Of a DNA stretch of 64,000 nt, positions 32,409-41,276 are shown piece by piece (positions within the stretch are counted from its first letter, which is position 1; every line of letters starts with the position of its first letter). The position numbers and the translations under genes are program-made. The notes beneath the pieces were generated by a model, which saw only the letters and a program-made list of their open reading frames with translations, ran no database searches and was not told the origin of the DNA. The stretch comes from Bog-473 sp963726135 (GTDB lineage: Bacteria > Actinomycetota > Acidimicrobiia > Acidimicrobiales > RAAP-2), in contig CAVSBE010000001.1 of assembly GCA_963726135.1 (NCBI GenBank), forward strand, positions 62,001 through 126,000. Reading direction: 5' to 3'.

Positions 32409-34040
32409 TCAATGACGGGAGGCCACATTGATGCTGGTCGTCCCGGCAGGTGGCCGCCACACGAGGGAGGTGATGCCGCTGGCATTGACCAAGGTGTGGG
32501 CGTGGAGGCGATAACGCACGAAGGCGATCGCCCGGATGTCGTCGGCCGCCTTGGCGTCGGGGATCTGGTTCTCGGCCGCGGGATCGAACACGAACACCAC
32601 CTCCCGGCTCCGCACCGGAAATGACCCATTGGGATAGAACCAGTAGCAGTACGGGCGGGAGCAGAACCTGCCCATGATGCTGATGGTGCTGATCACCTCG
32701 GCATCAGCCGGTGTGAGGGCCAGGACCTTCGTGATCTGGGTCGCCTGGGCCTCGCCAACTTGGGAGATCCCGGCGCGGACGTTGACGGGCGCCAGCCCCA
32801 TGCCGTAAGACAGGGCTTGCACCGTCACCACGAGCGCCACGGCGATCGCGGGGATCCAGCCGTAGCGGAACCGCTGGGCCGTCCATACAAACACCATGAC
32901 CGTTCCGAGCAGCACGAACGGGTACACCGCGGCGTTCTGGAACCCCTGATTGATCAGCGCGGTGTTGGCGCTCAAGGCATTGGTGACCATCACCACCACG
33001 GGGACTCCGAATCCCCAGGCGGAGGCCAGCCCAACCACACCGACCTGTTTGACCAGGACGTACATGCTGGTCAGGCGCTCATGGAGCTGGTCGATGACCC
33101 GTGTCGGATGGAGGAGTAAGCCGGAGATCAGGATGGCGATGCCGGTGGGACCGGACAGGGTCCGCCGTCCGACCAGGTGGGCGTAGGTGTTGATGCCCGA
33201 TCCTGCGCTGGCGCCTAGTACTGAGACAACTGCTAACCAGCCGATGGCGGCGGCGACGACCAGGGCCCCTTGGCGCCGGGTCTCCCGACCGGCCAGCAGT
33301 GCTGAGATGCCCAGCCCGACCAGGGTGATGGCGGCGAAGGTGCCACACGTCAGCGCCATCACCACCCAGATCCACGCCCGCCGGTGCCGGCCCGACCACA
33401 GGTCACGCCCGGCCAACAGGACGAACAAGGTGGAGATGGGCTCCATGTGGAAGTCGGAGAAGAGGATCTGGTAGGCGCCCGGGCTGGCTACCAGCACCGC
33501 CAACACCACCGATGCCACGCCAGCGGCGGGCCACCACGGCACCGTGCGCCGCTCCAGGTAGTCCACGATCCAGAGGAAGACCGCAAAACCGCTGCCGGCC
33601 ACGGCCAGGTCCTGGATCCACAGCAGGGCCACCGACCCCGAATACACCAGGTGAACGAGGGCCAACGGCCAGACGATCAGCTCGAAGTCGCTCTTGAAGA
33701 ACGGGAAGTGGTAGATCGTGTCGTACGGATTCAGATGGCCCTGGCCGATCAGAGTCCAGGCCTGGTTATAGGTAGCGAAGTCCTCACCCAGATAGTCGTG
33801 GTGGTAGATGGTCGTGGAGTAAACGACCAAGCCGATGCACCAGAGCCCCATGACCACGGCGCCGGCCACCCGCAGCCACTTCCACCGTCGCTCGTGTCCG
33901 CCGGGATCGCCGTCGGTCGAAGGTAGAAGGTCCAAGGCCGCTTCCTGACCGGACAAGACGGCGGTGACGTCGGCGACTGTCACAAAGCGATCCGTGCTTC
34001 CGGGTACGTCGGTCGAAGAGGCACGTCGCAGTGTGCTCAC
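32409..34040 (-). CDS. DUF2079 polytopic membrane protein
   Basis: A 543-residue integral membrane protein of the DUF2079 family, which resembles GT-C glycosyltransferases. After a ~55-residue cytoplasmic tail come about ten hydrophobic segments. Family landmarks are DFATYNQAWTLIGQGHLNPYDTIY (residues ~88-111) and the later FSDFHMEPISTLFVLLAGR, both typical of DUF2079, and the soluble C-terminus has the ADAEVISTISIMGRFCSRPYCYWFY region. ATG start. Possibly a lipid-linked sugar transferase for the envelope; function unproven. Confidence 0.85.
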   Translation of the reverse strand: MSTLRRASSTDVPGSTDRFVTVADVTAVLSGQEAALDLLPSTDGDPGGHERRWKWLRVAGAVVMGLWCIGLVVYSTTIYHHDYLGEDFATYNQAWTLIGQGHLNPYDTIYHFPFFKSDFELIVWPLALVHLVYSGSVALLWIQDLAVAGSGFAVFLWIVDYLERRTVPWWPAAGVASVVLAVLVASPGAYQILFSDFHMEPISTLFVLLAGRDLWSGRHRRAWIWVVMALTCGTFAAITLVGLGISALLAGRETRRQGALVVAAAIGWLAVVSVLGASAGSGINTYAHLVGRRTLSGPTGIAILISGLLLHPTRVIDQLHERLTSMYVLVKQVGVVGLASAWGFGVPVVVMVTNALSANTALINQGFQNAAVYPFVLLGTVMVFVWTAQRFRYGWIPAIAVALVVTVQALSYGMGLAPVNVRAGISQVGEAQATQITKVLALTPADAEVISTISIMGRFCSRPYCYWFYPNGSFPVRSREVVFVFDPAAENQIPDAKAADDIRAIAFVRYRLHAHTLVNASGITSLVWRPPAGTTSINVASRH

Positions 34041-34573
34041 CCAGAAGCCTCATCGGCAACTCATCATGTTCGGGAGTCGCCCGAAAGTGCGTTAGGGGCG
34101 ACCCTCAACCTCGCCACGCCCCCGCCCCGCCCCGCCCCGCGGGCCCCCGCCCCCGGTGGGCCCGGCCACCCCCGGCCCTCGCGTGGCGCCCCGCGGTGGG
34201 GTTTCGTTCCGTTTCCGCTGGGTCCCCTTGCCTTCTCTTCAACAACCAGTGACACCAAGGAAGGCAGAGAGGCCCGAAGCGGCCGGAACCCGGACAAGGG
34301 AGGGAGGGCGACCCCACAGGGGAGCCCGACCGACCGGCTTGGTGAAGCCTGGACGATGAGAGCGGAGCCGCATGCCCGACACGGCAGCGAGCAGCCCCAC
34401 ATGGGCGAGCGTCGAGCGGAGCACCTTGGGAACTGAACGTTCGGGCTGTCTTGGTCGGCGGCCGGACACACATGCTCCACTGCCGTTCAATGTGCGGGGG
34501 CAACCTGGAGTGCTGACGCGGCGTAGCCGTCGGAGGAAGGTCCTCTGTGCTGCGGCTCCCGATCGGCCCGGGC
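34041..34573. other. Non-coding region containing GC-rich repeat copy A
   Basis: I find no gene here. About half of it is the dispersed GC-rich element (copy A, separate entry). The remaining ~200 bases (34,360-34,573) have no recognisable feature. Confidence 0.5.
34075..34348 (-). repeat. GC-rich dispersed palindromic element, copy A
   Basis: Reverse-complement homologue of copy B (45,462-45,743), matching from AAGCCGGTCGGTCGGGCT at one end, through CCCTCCCTCCCTTGTCCGG and GAGAAGGCAAGGGG, to GCACTTTCGGG at the other. Identity is roughly 75-80% by eye. It contains imperfect inverted arms around GGCCTCTCTGCCTTCC / GAGAAGGCAAGGGGACC. The spacer between arms differs completely from copies B and C. 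Confidence 0.8.
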
Positions 34574-35128
34574 TCAGTTCACCCGACGCAGGGTGTTGTG
34601 GTCGGTGTGGGCGAACGGCTCGTCAAACTCTTTCATCCGGAGGATCGTGACCTCGTCGTAGGACCAGGTGTCCCCTCCCACGGTGATTGTTACCTCGTAG
34701 CTCAGGGTGCTGGCGTTCTTGGCCAGGTACTTGTTCTCGCCGATGTTGTACTGGGCCTCTCCAAGCACTGCTTTGAGGGTGAACTCGGTGGCGTCGGCGG
34801 TCGCGGTGCCTCCGGCCAAGGCGGTGATGCCGCGGGGAACGACGAAGCCCTTCATGACCTCGCCGGTAACAGGGTCCCATAACCAGTAGCCAACTTCCGT
34901 GTGGAAGGGGTTCTCCTCGTCGCCCCGCCACATGGCGCTCTTGTAGTCGAGGCCATAGAGGTTCTGGTCCCCATTGTCGACCGGGCCGAACGGCTTCATC
35001 GTGCACTTCTCCAGGTAGGGGCTGCCGAGCACCTTCCCCTGGGAGTGTGAAAACGCTGTATCGAGGCCACCCCTTTCGCTCTCCCACTCCCCAGCAAGCG
35101 CTCCCAACGGTCCCCAATCATCGGCCAT
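34574..35128 (-). CDS. Nitrobindin-like heme-binding beta-barrel protein
   Basis: A 184-residue beta-barrel of the THAP4/nitrobindin (DUF1794-like) type. The start WGPLGALAGEWESERGGLD resembles the GxWxGxG entry loop of nitrobindins, and alternating strands run to the end with FHTEVGYWLWDPVTGEVMKGF and VEFTLKAVLG-like segments. The C-terminal His-containing tail FAHTDHNTLRRVN could hold the proximal heme ligand. Family members bind heme and isomerise or scavenge reactive nitrogen species. It is monocistronic, flanked by GC-rich repeat A. Assignment is by fold pattern only. Confidence 0.65.
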   Translation of the reverse strand: MADDWGPLGALAGEWESERGGLDTAFSHSQGKVLGSPYLEKCTMKPFGPVDNGDQNLYGLDYKSAMWRGDEENPFHTEVGYWLWDPVTGEVMKGFVVPRGITALAGGTATADATEFTLKAVLGEAQYNIGENKYLAKNASTLSYEVTITVGGDTWSYDEVTILRMKEFDEPFAHTDHNTLRRVN

Positions 35129-35856
35129 GACTGATTCCTACCTCTCGACGCGTCGTCTGTGAGGAGCCTAGGCCGCCGCTGCGGAGCTCATCCCTAAGCC
35201 GGCTGTTAGGGGATACCCGAGTTGGCCCGAGAATGCCCCAAATCGTGTTGTGCCGAACTAGAACACGCTCCTCCTTCGCAAAGCCGGTCGGGGCGCACGC
35301 GACACGGCGGCGAGGACGGCGGGCGACGAGCGAAACGCCTCAGTCCTGCCCTACCTAGAGCAGCTTGAACGCATCCACCACCATGCGGACGTGTTCGCAC
35401 GCTTGTCGAAGCAACTTGATGTGAACCGTGTGTATAGGTTCGGAATCGTAAGGGGGGACGAGGCAGCCGCGGCCTTGACACCTCCGGGCTGGTGGAGTTG
35501 ACCGGGTTGCCGGAACGGACGGGCCGGGCCCTGGCGGCCGGTCGGATGCCCCGTGAGGCGACGGTGCGGCGGGCATATGGCGGCCCTGAGGGCGTCGCCG
35601 ATCTGACCCTCTTGCCTTCATGCTCGACTTGGCCGATGGCTCCCGGCGGTGTGCGATGCAGGGTTGTCGAGGAAATCGCCCGGCCTAGGTCCCGTACGTG
35701 TTTCGAGAGTCATCGCAAGGCACTATCGCGAATGGCGCTGGCGGCACGAGGTGACGGATGAGCACGACCACCAGGCCGAATGCCGTGATGCCGCGAGGCG
35801 AGGTGTCAGCTCGAATCGGGTCTTTGAGACCGCTTTCAATCGATATGCAGCGGGCG
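35129..35856. other. 728-base gap without a confident gene
   Basis: Short ORFs occur on both strands but none has a recognisable motif, good ribosome site or intact length. An inverted repeat ATCCCTAA...TTAGGGGAT (about 35,190-35,214, one bulged G) lies just upstream of the nitrobindin-like gene and could be an operator. The segment 35,360-35,850 may be an old gene remnant, since its codons on the + strand look partly coding but contain stops. Confidence 0.5.
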
Positions 35857-37071
35857 TCACCCGGCGCCCGAGTGGCACACCTCGTAGGTGAGCCCGTCGG
35901 GTGTCCCGGAGACACGACGGTGATAGTAAACACGCAGAACCGACCCGGCGCCGACCTCAATCTGGTCGGGCAGCACCCACACCGAGGTCGCCCAACTCGA
36001 CGCAGGCCATGTCCACGGATCGAGGGTGTGCGTCATACCCCCGTACAAGTCGGCGCTGAACGTGAGTGCGATGGCGTTCACTCGGCCGGGTGGTTTGACG
36101 AAGAGATCAGCCGAAGCGCTGACAGATGGCGCATTGAAGGTCGCGAGGTCGAGCGTGACCAGCTCGACTGGCGGACCGACCTGGGGCCAGGTGGCGACCA
36201 CCTCGCCCTCGGTGATCGTATGGGTCGGGCCCGGGATCGCCGCGTCGAGGAGGGGCTCGAAGTCGATGTCGTACAGCGTCTGCCAGCGTTCCACTGCAGC
36301 GCGCCCGAAGGCACGCTGTCTGATCTCGGCCTCGGGTAACAGGACCGGGCGGGCCAGCAGGGTGAGCGCATTGGGGATCAAGCGGGCTCCCGGTACCAGT
36401 AGCCGGTGGCGGGCGTCGAGGGTGGTCTCGAGGATCTCTTCCTCAAGTGGCTCGTTGCCGATGACCTCGGCGACCAGCAGGTTGGCACGCTCAGGCAGTT
36501 CGATCTGCCTCGACCAGCCGGGCATGAGCGTCACGCGATCCCCAACCCCGTTGAGCGCGAACACGCGCTCTGCCACGTCGGCGATGTCGCTGGCCTCGAC
36601 GGCGTAAACGTGCCGGGCACCGGCCCGGGCCGCGGCGACGGCGAGCACGCCGCTGCCGGTGCCGATGTCGAGCACTACGTCAGAGGGGCGCACCGCTGCC
36701 GCTAAAGCAGTCAGGTAGTCGCCGGTCCGACGTTCATCGTGGAGCATACGCGCGTGCTCCACTGGATCGGCCCACCCACTAGTCGGGGCTCGATTGGCGT
36801 CAGGAGTGACCAGTGCACCTTCCTCGATCAGCATGTTGAGGATGCTCAGCGTCGGCGCAAAATCAGTGGAATGGCCGTGCTCGCGTTCCAGCCAGTCGAT
36901 GGCATCACCGAGCCGGATTGGTTGCGAGAACATGGCCAAGATCGCGAAACCCCTCGGCCCAATATCGATGATGGTCCCCACCGGTGAGTCGACCATGACG
37001 TGTCCCGTTCGGTCGCAGCGCGTGCGGATCGCGGGTGCAAGCTGAAGAACGGTATCGGGAGAGAGCTCCAT
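35857..37071 (-). CDS. PqqD-like domain fused to a PRMT/L11-methyltransferase-like protein
   Basis: A 404-residue fusion. Residues ~1-90 have the PqqD/RiPP-recognition pattern: a basic strand (IRTRCDRTGHVMVDSPVG), IDIGPRGFAILAMF, then helices and a closing IEEGALV. Residues ~100-400 form a SAM methyltransferase with DIGTGSG (135-141), YAVEASDIADVAERVF, and the PRMT-like double-Glu loop AEVIGNEPLEEE (201-212), followed by a beta-barrel as in protein arginine methyltransferases. This suggests a peptide or protein methylase that selects its substrate with the PqqD-like domain. No precursor peptide or radical-SAM gene is recognised beside it. Confidence 0.72.
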   Translation of the reverse strand: MELSPDTVLQLAPAIRTRCDRTGHVMVDSPVGTIIDIGPRGFAILAMFSQPIRLGDAIDWLEREHGHSTDFAPTLSILNMLIEEGALVTPDANRAPTSGWADPVEHARMLHDERRTGDYLTALAAAVRPSDVVLDIGTGSGVLAVAAARAGARHVYAVEASDIADVAERVFALNGVGDRVTLMPGWSRQIELPERANLLVAEVIGNEPLEEEILETTLDARHRLLVPGARLIPNALTLLARPVLLPEAEIRQRAFGRAAVERWQTLYDIDFEPLLDAAIPGPTHTITEGEVVATWPQVGPPVELVTLDLATFNAPSVSASADLFVKPPGRVNAIALTFSADLYGGMTHTLDPWTWPASSWATSVWVLPDQIEVGAGSVLRVYYHRRVSGTPDGLTYEVCHSGAG

Positions 37072-37221
37072 CTCCTACCTCGACGGCAACTTTCGGCTCA
37101 CCCAACGCTCTCGACACTGATCACCACTCACTGCCCTTTCGATCCGGCCGCCTCTGCATTTGGCGGAGAGCGCCGGGTGACGACAGACCTCGTTCGCGCC
37201 AGGCCAGGTCGGCCACGTACC

Positions 37222-38658
37222 TCAGACGCCTTCGACCGCGTTGAGCCGTCCACCCCGGATGGCACCCACGAACTGCTGGTAGTCCCGCTCGTTTTGGTCC
37301 GCGTAGCGGTTGGAGAAGTCAGTGATCGACCGGTCGAACTTGTCGCTCGTGCCGAGGTAGGCGGCCAGCGCCACCGCGTCCCCCGAACGGGCGTGGGCCC
37401 GAGCCAGAGTCCAGCCGCAGAGGCCGGCGTAGAACCCGAGCGTGACGGGGGTCATCGTCTCGACCAGGGCCGAGCCCTTCATGTCGCGCAGCTGCCGCCA
37501 ATAGAGGAAGCGGTTGGCCTCGGCTCCTTTGGTCCAACCCAGGTAGATGTCGCTGGCTGCCTGCATCAGCCGTTGCCCTTGGACGACACGCTCGCCGGGC
37601 TGGTTGAACCGGCTCTTGGGGAGGTGCTCCTCGAGTACGGAGGCTGTCGCCTCCTTGACTTGGAGGAACAGCGGGTCCTGCTGGTCGCGGCCTTGGAGGA
37701 GGACGATGAAGGCCCTGGTGCCGACACTCCCCACCCCCACCACCTTGCGGGCCATGTCGACGATCTCGAAGCGCTCGAGGAGGTGACGCCGGTCCTCTTG
37801 CAAGGTGGACCGGTAGGCGCGGAATTGTTGGTGAACCATCTCCTGGACTTCGTCACCCGAATATCCGTACATGGCTTCGAGCTCCCGCGCCGGGATGACC
37901 ACGGGCGGCTGGCTGACGATCCGGTAGCGGCCGTCGACCATCTCTCCGAGCTTGGACAGCGCCTGGAGGCTGTCGCGGCTGTGGGCCTTCTCTACGCTCT
38001 TCTTGGCGGTCTTCGCACCCTTCTTGGCCTGGGCTGCCGCGCTCTTGGTCTTTTCTCCCTTGGTCAGGGTGCCGATCGCAGCCATGACCTCCTCTTCGGT
38101 CATCCGGGCGTACCAGATGTCCATATTGCCCATGGTGGCGAACTCGGCCATGGCCGCGCGATACGCACGCACCGATGCGAGCGTCGACGCGGAAGCGTCG
38201 GCGTCGCTGAAGTCGTTGTTGCGCGCCGCGATGGTGAAGCTGGCCGCCATGCGCTTGACGTCGTACTCGAACGGGCCGGGCAGGGTCTCGTCGAAGTCGT
38301 TCAGATCGAAGAGGAGCGTCCGCTCGGGGGACGCGAACCCGCCGAAATTCGAGAGATGTGCATCGCCGCACAGCTGGACGTTCAGCCCGGCTGTCGGTGT
38401 GTCCTTCAGGTCGGTGGCCATGATCTTCGCCGCACCCCGGTAGAAGGTGAACGGTGAGGCCATCATCCGGCCATGGCGAACGGGAACCAGATCCGGTTCC
38501 CGGGTTCGATTCTGCGCCTCGAGGAGTGCCACGGGATCGGGTCGGTCAATTGCCGGCAGCCATCCGCTGTGTCCTTGCAGCGGCGACTTATCGCGTGCCT
38601 CCTTACCCTGAGCGCGGCGCTCACTGACGCTCCGGTGCGTTACCTTCGTCTCAGCCAT
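37222..38658 (-). CDS. DUF2252 protein (kinase-like fold), copy 1
   Basis: A 478-residue DUF2252 protein. Diagnostic blocks are MASPFTFYRGAAKIMATDL, LCGDAHLSNFGGFASPER, FDLNDFDETLPGPFEYDVKR and KVVGVGSVGTRAFIVLLQG. The GDAHLxNFG and FDLNDFDE blocks resemble the catalytic and metal loops of aminoglycoside-phosphotransferase-like kinases; the substrate is unknown. A Lys-rich stretch (~205-220, KGEKTKSAAAQAKKGAKTAK) is an insertion. It is paralogous to the gene at 49,732-51,139. It lies upstream of the PqqD-PRMT fusion on the same strand with 150 bases between. Confidence 0.9.
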   Translation of the reverse strand: MAETKVTHRSVSERRAQGKEARDKSPLQGHSGWLPAIDRPDPVALLEAQNRTREPDLVPVRHGRMMASPFTFYRGAAKIMATDLKDTPTAGLNVQLCGDAHLSNFGGFASPERTLLFDLNDFDETLPGPFEYDVKRMAASFTIAARNNDFSDADASASTLASVRAYRAAMAEFATMGNMDIWYARMTEEEVMAAIGTLTKGEKTKSAAAQAKKGAKTAKKSVEKAHSRDSLQALSKLGEMVDGRYRIVSQPPVVIPARELEAMYGYSGDEVQEMVHQQFRAYRSTLQEDRRHLLERFEIVDMARKVVGVGSVGTRAFIVLLQGRDQQDPLFLQVKEATASVLEEHLPKSRFNQPGERVVQGQRLMQAASDIYLGWTKGAEANRFLYWRQLRDMKGSALVETMTPVTLGFYAGLCGWTLARAHARSGDAVALAAYLGTSDKFDRSITDFSNRYADQNERDYQQFVGAIRGGRLNAVEGV

Positions 38659-38866
38659 TTGCGTATCTGCCTCTCATGTTCGTCCATTGGTGTCGCCGAG
38701 GACCCGAATTTCCGAGTCGGCTCCGGCCCGCACGCGGCTACTTGTTGTCGATTCCTACGGACGACGGCAATCATGTAACCCGCACCATTCGGCATCAAGC
38801 CTCGAGGATGCTCGTTCATCCGCCCGGGACCCTTCGGGCCTAGACATAAACGCGTTTGACGCCGCA

Positions 38867-39313
38867 TCAGGTGGGGCGAGTCTGATCATCGTGTATCTCT
38901 TTGCAATACCACCGCGTCGAGGTGCCGGTTGGATAGTCCTCGATGAGGCCGACCGTCCGGTATCCCAGTCGTTCGTAGAAGTCGCCAATAAGGACGTCGT
39001 ACGTCAGGCCCATGACCAGCCGACAACCCTGATCCCACGCGTGACGCTCTACCTCCGCCATGAGGTCTCGCCCAAGGCCTCGATGCCGCACGGTCTCGTC
39101 GACCCACACGACGTGCACCTGGCAGCCTCCGCCCCACATGGCTCCCGACGCCCCGGCGACAATTTGCCCGTCGTCGCGCACGGTCACCGCGAACTCCTGC
39201 TCCTCGCCCACACCGGCGGCCGAGACCGCAGCTTCCGCCATGCGCTCCTCGAGGAACGCCATGTCCAGCGGGTCGGGTTCGAGCTCGAAGACGACGGTGT
39301 ACTGGTGGCCCAT
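38867..39313 (-). CDS. GNAT-family N-acetyltransferase
   Basis: A 148-residue acetyltransferase with the acetyl-CoA loop VDETVRHRGLGRDLMAEVERHA (V..R.RGLG..L pattern) and C-terminal FYERLGYRTVGLIEDYPTG, typical of small-molecule GNATs. It sits 23 bases after the NTF2-like gene on the same strand and may be the last gene of the operon starting at 41,004. The substrate is unknown. Confidence 0.82.
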   Translation of the reverse strand: MGHQYTVVFELEPDPLDMAFLEERMAEAAVSAAGVGEEQEFAVTVRDDGQIVAGASGAMWGGGCQVHVVWVDETVRHRGLGRDLMAEVERHAWDQGCRLVMGLTYDVLIGDFYERLGYRTVGLIEDYPTGTSTRWYCKEIHDDQTRPT

Positions 39314-39336
39314 GATCCCGACGCTCGTAGCCCTGC

Positions 39337-39765
39337 CTACGCGTCAAGCATCTGCTCCAGGAGACTGGCGTCGTCAAAGTAGGCACGGACGGCCTTGATC
39401 TTGTTGCCCGCGAAATCGGCAACCGCCGCGGCGCCGAGCAGGAGTTGCTTCCCGTTGGGCTCGATCACAGCCGCCTCTTCAATGACGAAGGGGCCGGAGA
39501 ACGTCGCGGAGACACGGAATTCGGCTAAACCGCGGCTCCCGAAAATGTCGAGAGTGTCGAACTGGATGTTCACGTTCGAAAACGCTGATTCGCGGTAGAT
39601 GAGGTTCTGAGCCAGGTCGACGACGCCAAGGGCCAGCATGTTCGGCGTCCAGACGGTCACGTCGTCGGCGAACAACTCGCCGAGCTTCTTGATGGCACTG
39701 TCGTCTGGTGAGATGAAGACTTCGATGGAGCGACGCAGGACAGCGGCGCGGGGATGCTCAGCCAT
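39337..39765 (-). CDS. NTF2/SnoaL-like protein
   Basis: A 142-residue cone-shaped NTF2-like fold protein: helical LRRSIEVFISPDDSAIKKLGELFADDVTVWTPN opening (read over residues 10-42), then strands with FRVSATFSGPFVIEEAAVI and a final IKAVRAYFDDASLLEQML. Such proteins are polyketide cyclases, isomerases or simple binding proteins. ATG with GGAGGAT upstream. It is separated by 30 bases from the SHOCT gene and probably in the same operon. Confidence 0.75.
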   Translation of the reverse strand: MAEHPRAAVLRRSIEVFISPDDSAIKKLGELFADDVTVWTPNMLALGVVDLAQNLIYRESAFSNVNIQFDTLDIFGSRGLAEFRVSATFSGPFVIEEAAVIEPNGKQLLLGAAAVADFAGNKIKAVRAYFDDASLLEQMLDA

Positions 39766-39795
39766 GGATCCTCCTCGTTCCGGGTCGCCGGCGCG

Positions 39796-40068
39796 CTAGG
39801 CGCCGAGGACCTTCTGTTTGGCGGCGGCAAATTCCTCGTCGGAGAGGGCGCCGGAAGTGTGCAATGACGCGAGGCGCTCCAGCTCGCCCGTGGCGTCGTC
39901 GGCGCTCGGCGCCGGGGGCGGGGGTGCGGGAGGTGGCGCCTCGGCATACGCCTGGTCGCCCTGTGGCTCCTCATCCTGGCCGCCGCCTCGGTTCCTGCCG
40001 GCGGCGTATGCCGCCCCGCCGACCACCATCGCCGTCCGGCGGCGTGTCCGCCGACGTACCATTCCCAT
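39796..40068 (-). CDS. SHOCT-domain small protein
   Basis: A 90-residue protein. A basic N-terminus (MGMVRRRTRRRTAMVVGGAAYAAGR) with a short hydrophobic stretch is followed by a Pro/Ala-rich linker (PPPAPPPPAPS) and a C-terminal SHOCT helix pair (LERLASLHTSGALSDEEFAAAKQKVLG), which usually mediates oligomerisation of membrane stress proteins. I use the ATG at 40068, preceded by GAGGAGACAGCT. Part of the operon with DUF6325 and PLDc_N proteins. Confidence 0.8.
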   Translation of the reverse strand: MGMVRRRTRRRTAMVVGGAAYAAGRNRGGGQDEEPQGDQAYAEAPPPAPPPPAPSADDATGELERLASLHTSGALSDEEFAAAKQKVLGA

Positions 40069-40147
40069 AGCTGTCTCCTCTCGTGTCGGAACTACATCAC
40101 TTGGCTGACGCCACAACTCGGGTCACGTCGTCAGCCGGGTCTCCCTG

Positions 40148-40318
40148 TCAGCGGCGGTCGCGGCGGTCGTCGCGGTCGTCGCGACGATCCTCGCGTCGGT
40201 CCCCGCGGCGGCGCACCCCGTGAGTCACGACGGCCGCGGTACCAACGACTGCGGCCGTCCGGGCGACGGGAGCACCGATGACGCCGCGCCGTGCGGCGCG
40301 TGCTGGTCGTAGTGGCAT
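40148..40318 (-). CDS. 56-residue small basic protein
   Basis: A small protein between the SHOCT and DUF6325 genes. ATG at 40318 has a near-perfect GAAGGAGGT ribosome site. The first 35 residues contain a weakly hydrophobic Ala/Val stretch (APVARTAAVVGTAAVVTHGV), followed by an Arg/Asp-alternating tail (RRGDRREDRRDDRDDRRDRR). The hydrophobic half is similar in style to the SHOCT protein's N-terminus. No family name is known to me. Confidence 0.65.
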   Translation of the reverse strand: MPLRPARAARRGVIGAPVARTAAVVGTAAVVTHGVRRRGDRREDRRDDRDDRRDRR

Positions 40319-40319
40319 G

Positions 40320-40772
40320 TCAACCTCCTTCGGTCGTCTCGTCGGCTTCGAATGCGGCGAGCAGGGCTTGGATCGGGATACGTCCGTTGGCGATGAGCTG
40401 GCCCCCCGAGCGGCGGGCAGCGGAGGCAAACGGTGCGGCCCAGGTGTTCTCCCAGACGAGCACTCCCGCCGTGGTCCCCGGTTCCATCGCGGCGGCGAGG
40501 TTCACGAGGTCCTCGGCGGCGAGTATCTCGGCGAGGTCAGCCTCTGCCTTGCGCAGCTCGTCGATCTGCTCGAGATCCTCGATCTCCATGCCCTCGATCT
40601 CTCCGTCCGCCCCCTTCACCATGACGAGAAGGTCCAGGATCCGAATGGTTCCTGCGTCAACCAGCTTGGCCAACTCAGCTGCCATCTCCCCGGTGAAGTG
40701 AGAGACGCCTGGCGGGAACTCCACCACCAAATAGTCGACAGGGCCAAGCTCATCAATTCGTGTCTCAGACAT
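40320..40772 (-). CDS. DUF6325-like protein
   Basis: A roughly 150-residue soluble protein of the DUF6325/DUF1269-like group: GPVDYLVVEFPPGVSHFTGEMAAELAKLVDAG (residues 10-41), IRILDLLVMVKGADGEIEG and a C-terminal WENTWAAPFASAARRSGGQLI. Members occur in actinobacterial stress operons with SHOCT and PLDc_N proteins, as here. Two starts are possible (40781 or 40772); the ATG at 40772 overlaps the end of the upstream gene by eight bases, implying translational coupling. The biochemical role is unknown. Confidence 0.75.
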   Translation of the reverse strand: MSETRIDELGPVDYLVVEFPPGVSHFTGEMAAELAKLVDAGTIRILDLLVMVKGADGEIEGMEIEDLEQIDELRKAEADLAEILAAEDLVNLAAAMEPGTTAGVLVWENTWAAPFASAARRSGGQLIANGRIPIQALLAAFEADETTEGG

Positions 40773-41004
40773 TGGCATCAACCTCTGCAGGTCGGGCGAT
40801 GATGTAGATCAGCGCGCCGAAGATGGGAAAGAACAAGATGAAGATGGCCCAGAGGGCCTTTGCGAAACCGTGGTGGTCCTTCCGACGGAAGTTGTCGATG
40901 AAGCACCAGATGATGAAGAAGATCATCAGGAAGATGCCCGCAAAGATCAGCATCGTCCAGAACAGGCTCAACAGGGGATACGTATATGCGAACAGTGCAC
41001 CCAC
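40765..41004 (-). CDS. Two-span membrane protein with PLDc_N (phospholipase D nuclease N-terminal) domain
   Basis: A 79-residue protein with two hydrophobic segments, LSLFWTMLIFAGIFLMIFFIIWCFIDNF (~13-40) and FAKALWAIFILFFPIFGALIYIIARP (~48-73). The terminal FP..G.LIY.I.R pattern is the PLDc_N signature. It is the first gene of the operon running down to 39,337. Upstream at 41,119-41,132 lies a DosR-like palindrome. Confidence 0.85.
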   Translation of the reverse strand: MGALFAYTYPLLSLFWTMLIFAGIFLMIFFIIWCFIDNFRRKDHHGFAKALWAIFILFFPIFGALIYIIARPAEVDANV

Positions 41005-41118
41005 GGTGCCCTCCTATTTATATGCGGACGCCACACACCCCAAGGTAGCTGCCTGATCATTGTTGCGCCCGAGTGAATCGCTTAGAAGGAGTGTGTCCTC
41101 GCTCATGGCGGGCTGACA

Positions 41119-41132
41119 GGGCCTAAGGTCCC
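41119..41132. promoter_or_regulatory. DosR/DevR-like palindrome in a divergent promoter region
   Basis: GGGCCTAAGGTCCC is an imperfect palindrome close to the mycobacterial DosR box (consensus core GGGACTTTAGTCCC). It lies 115 bases before the PLDc_N start and 145 before the arylsulfatase start, so it could serve both genes. Assignment rests on resemblance only; no DosR homologue is in the window. Confidence 0.45.
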
Positions 41133-41276
41133 AACAGGACTGGCAACGTAGGAGGTCTCGTGGGAGCGCTGCGGCTTCATCGACCAAATGGACGTTCGAC
41201 CCTGTCGGAGTGGGCCTCTCGGGTATAGACCGAATCACCGAGGCGGACCGACCTCCGCCAGATAGGAGCTGTCCAG

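Noticed and set aside
34041..34573. GC-rich element considered as a short protein-coding gene because copies A and B share a similar proline-rich reading frame
   Set aside because: The similarity follows from DNA identity; indels shift the frame between copies and copy C lacks the frame altogether.
35129..35856. A transposase or recombinase gene in the ORF-poor gap
   Set aside because: No catalytic motif, terminal inverted repeat or intact ORF could be found.
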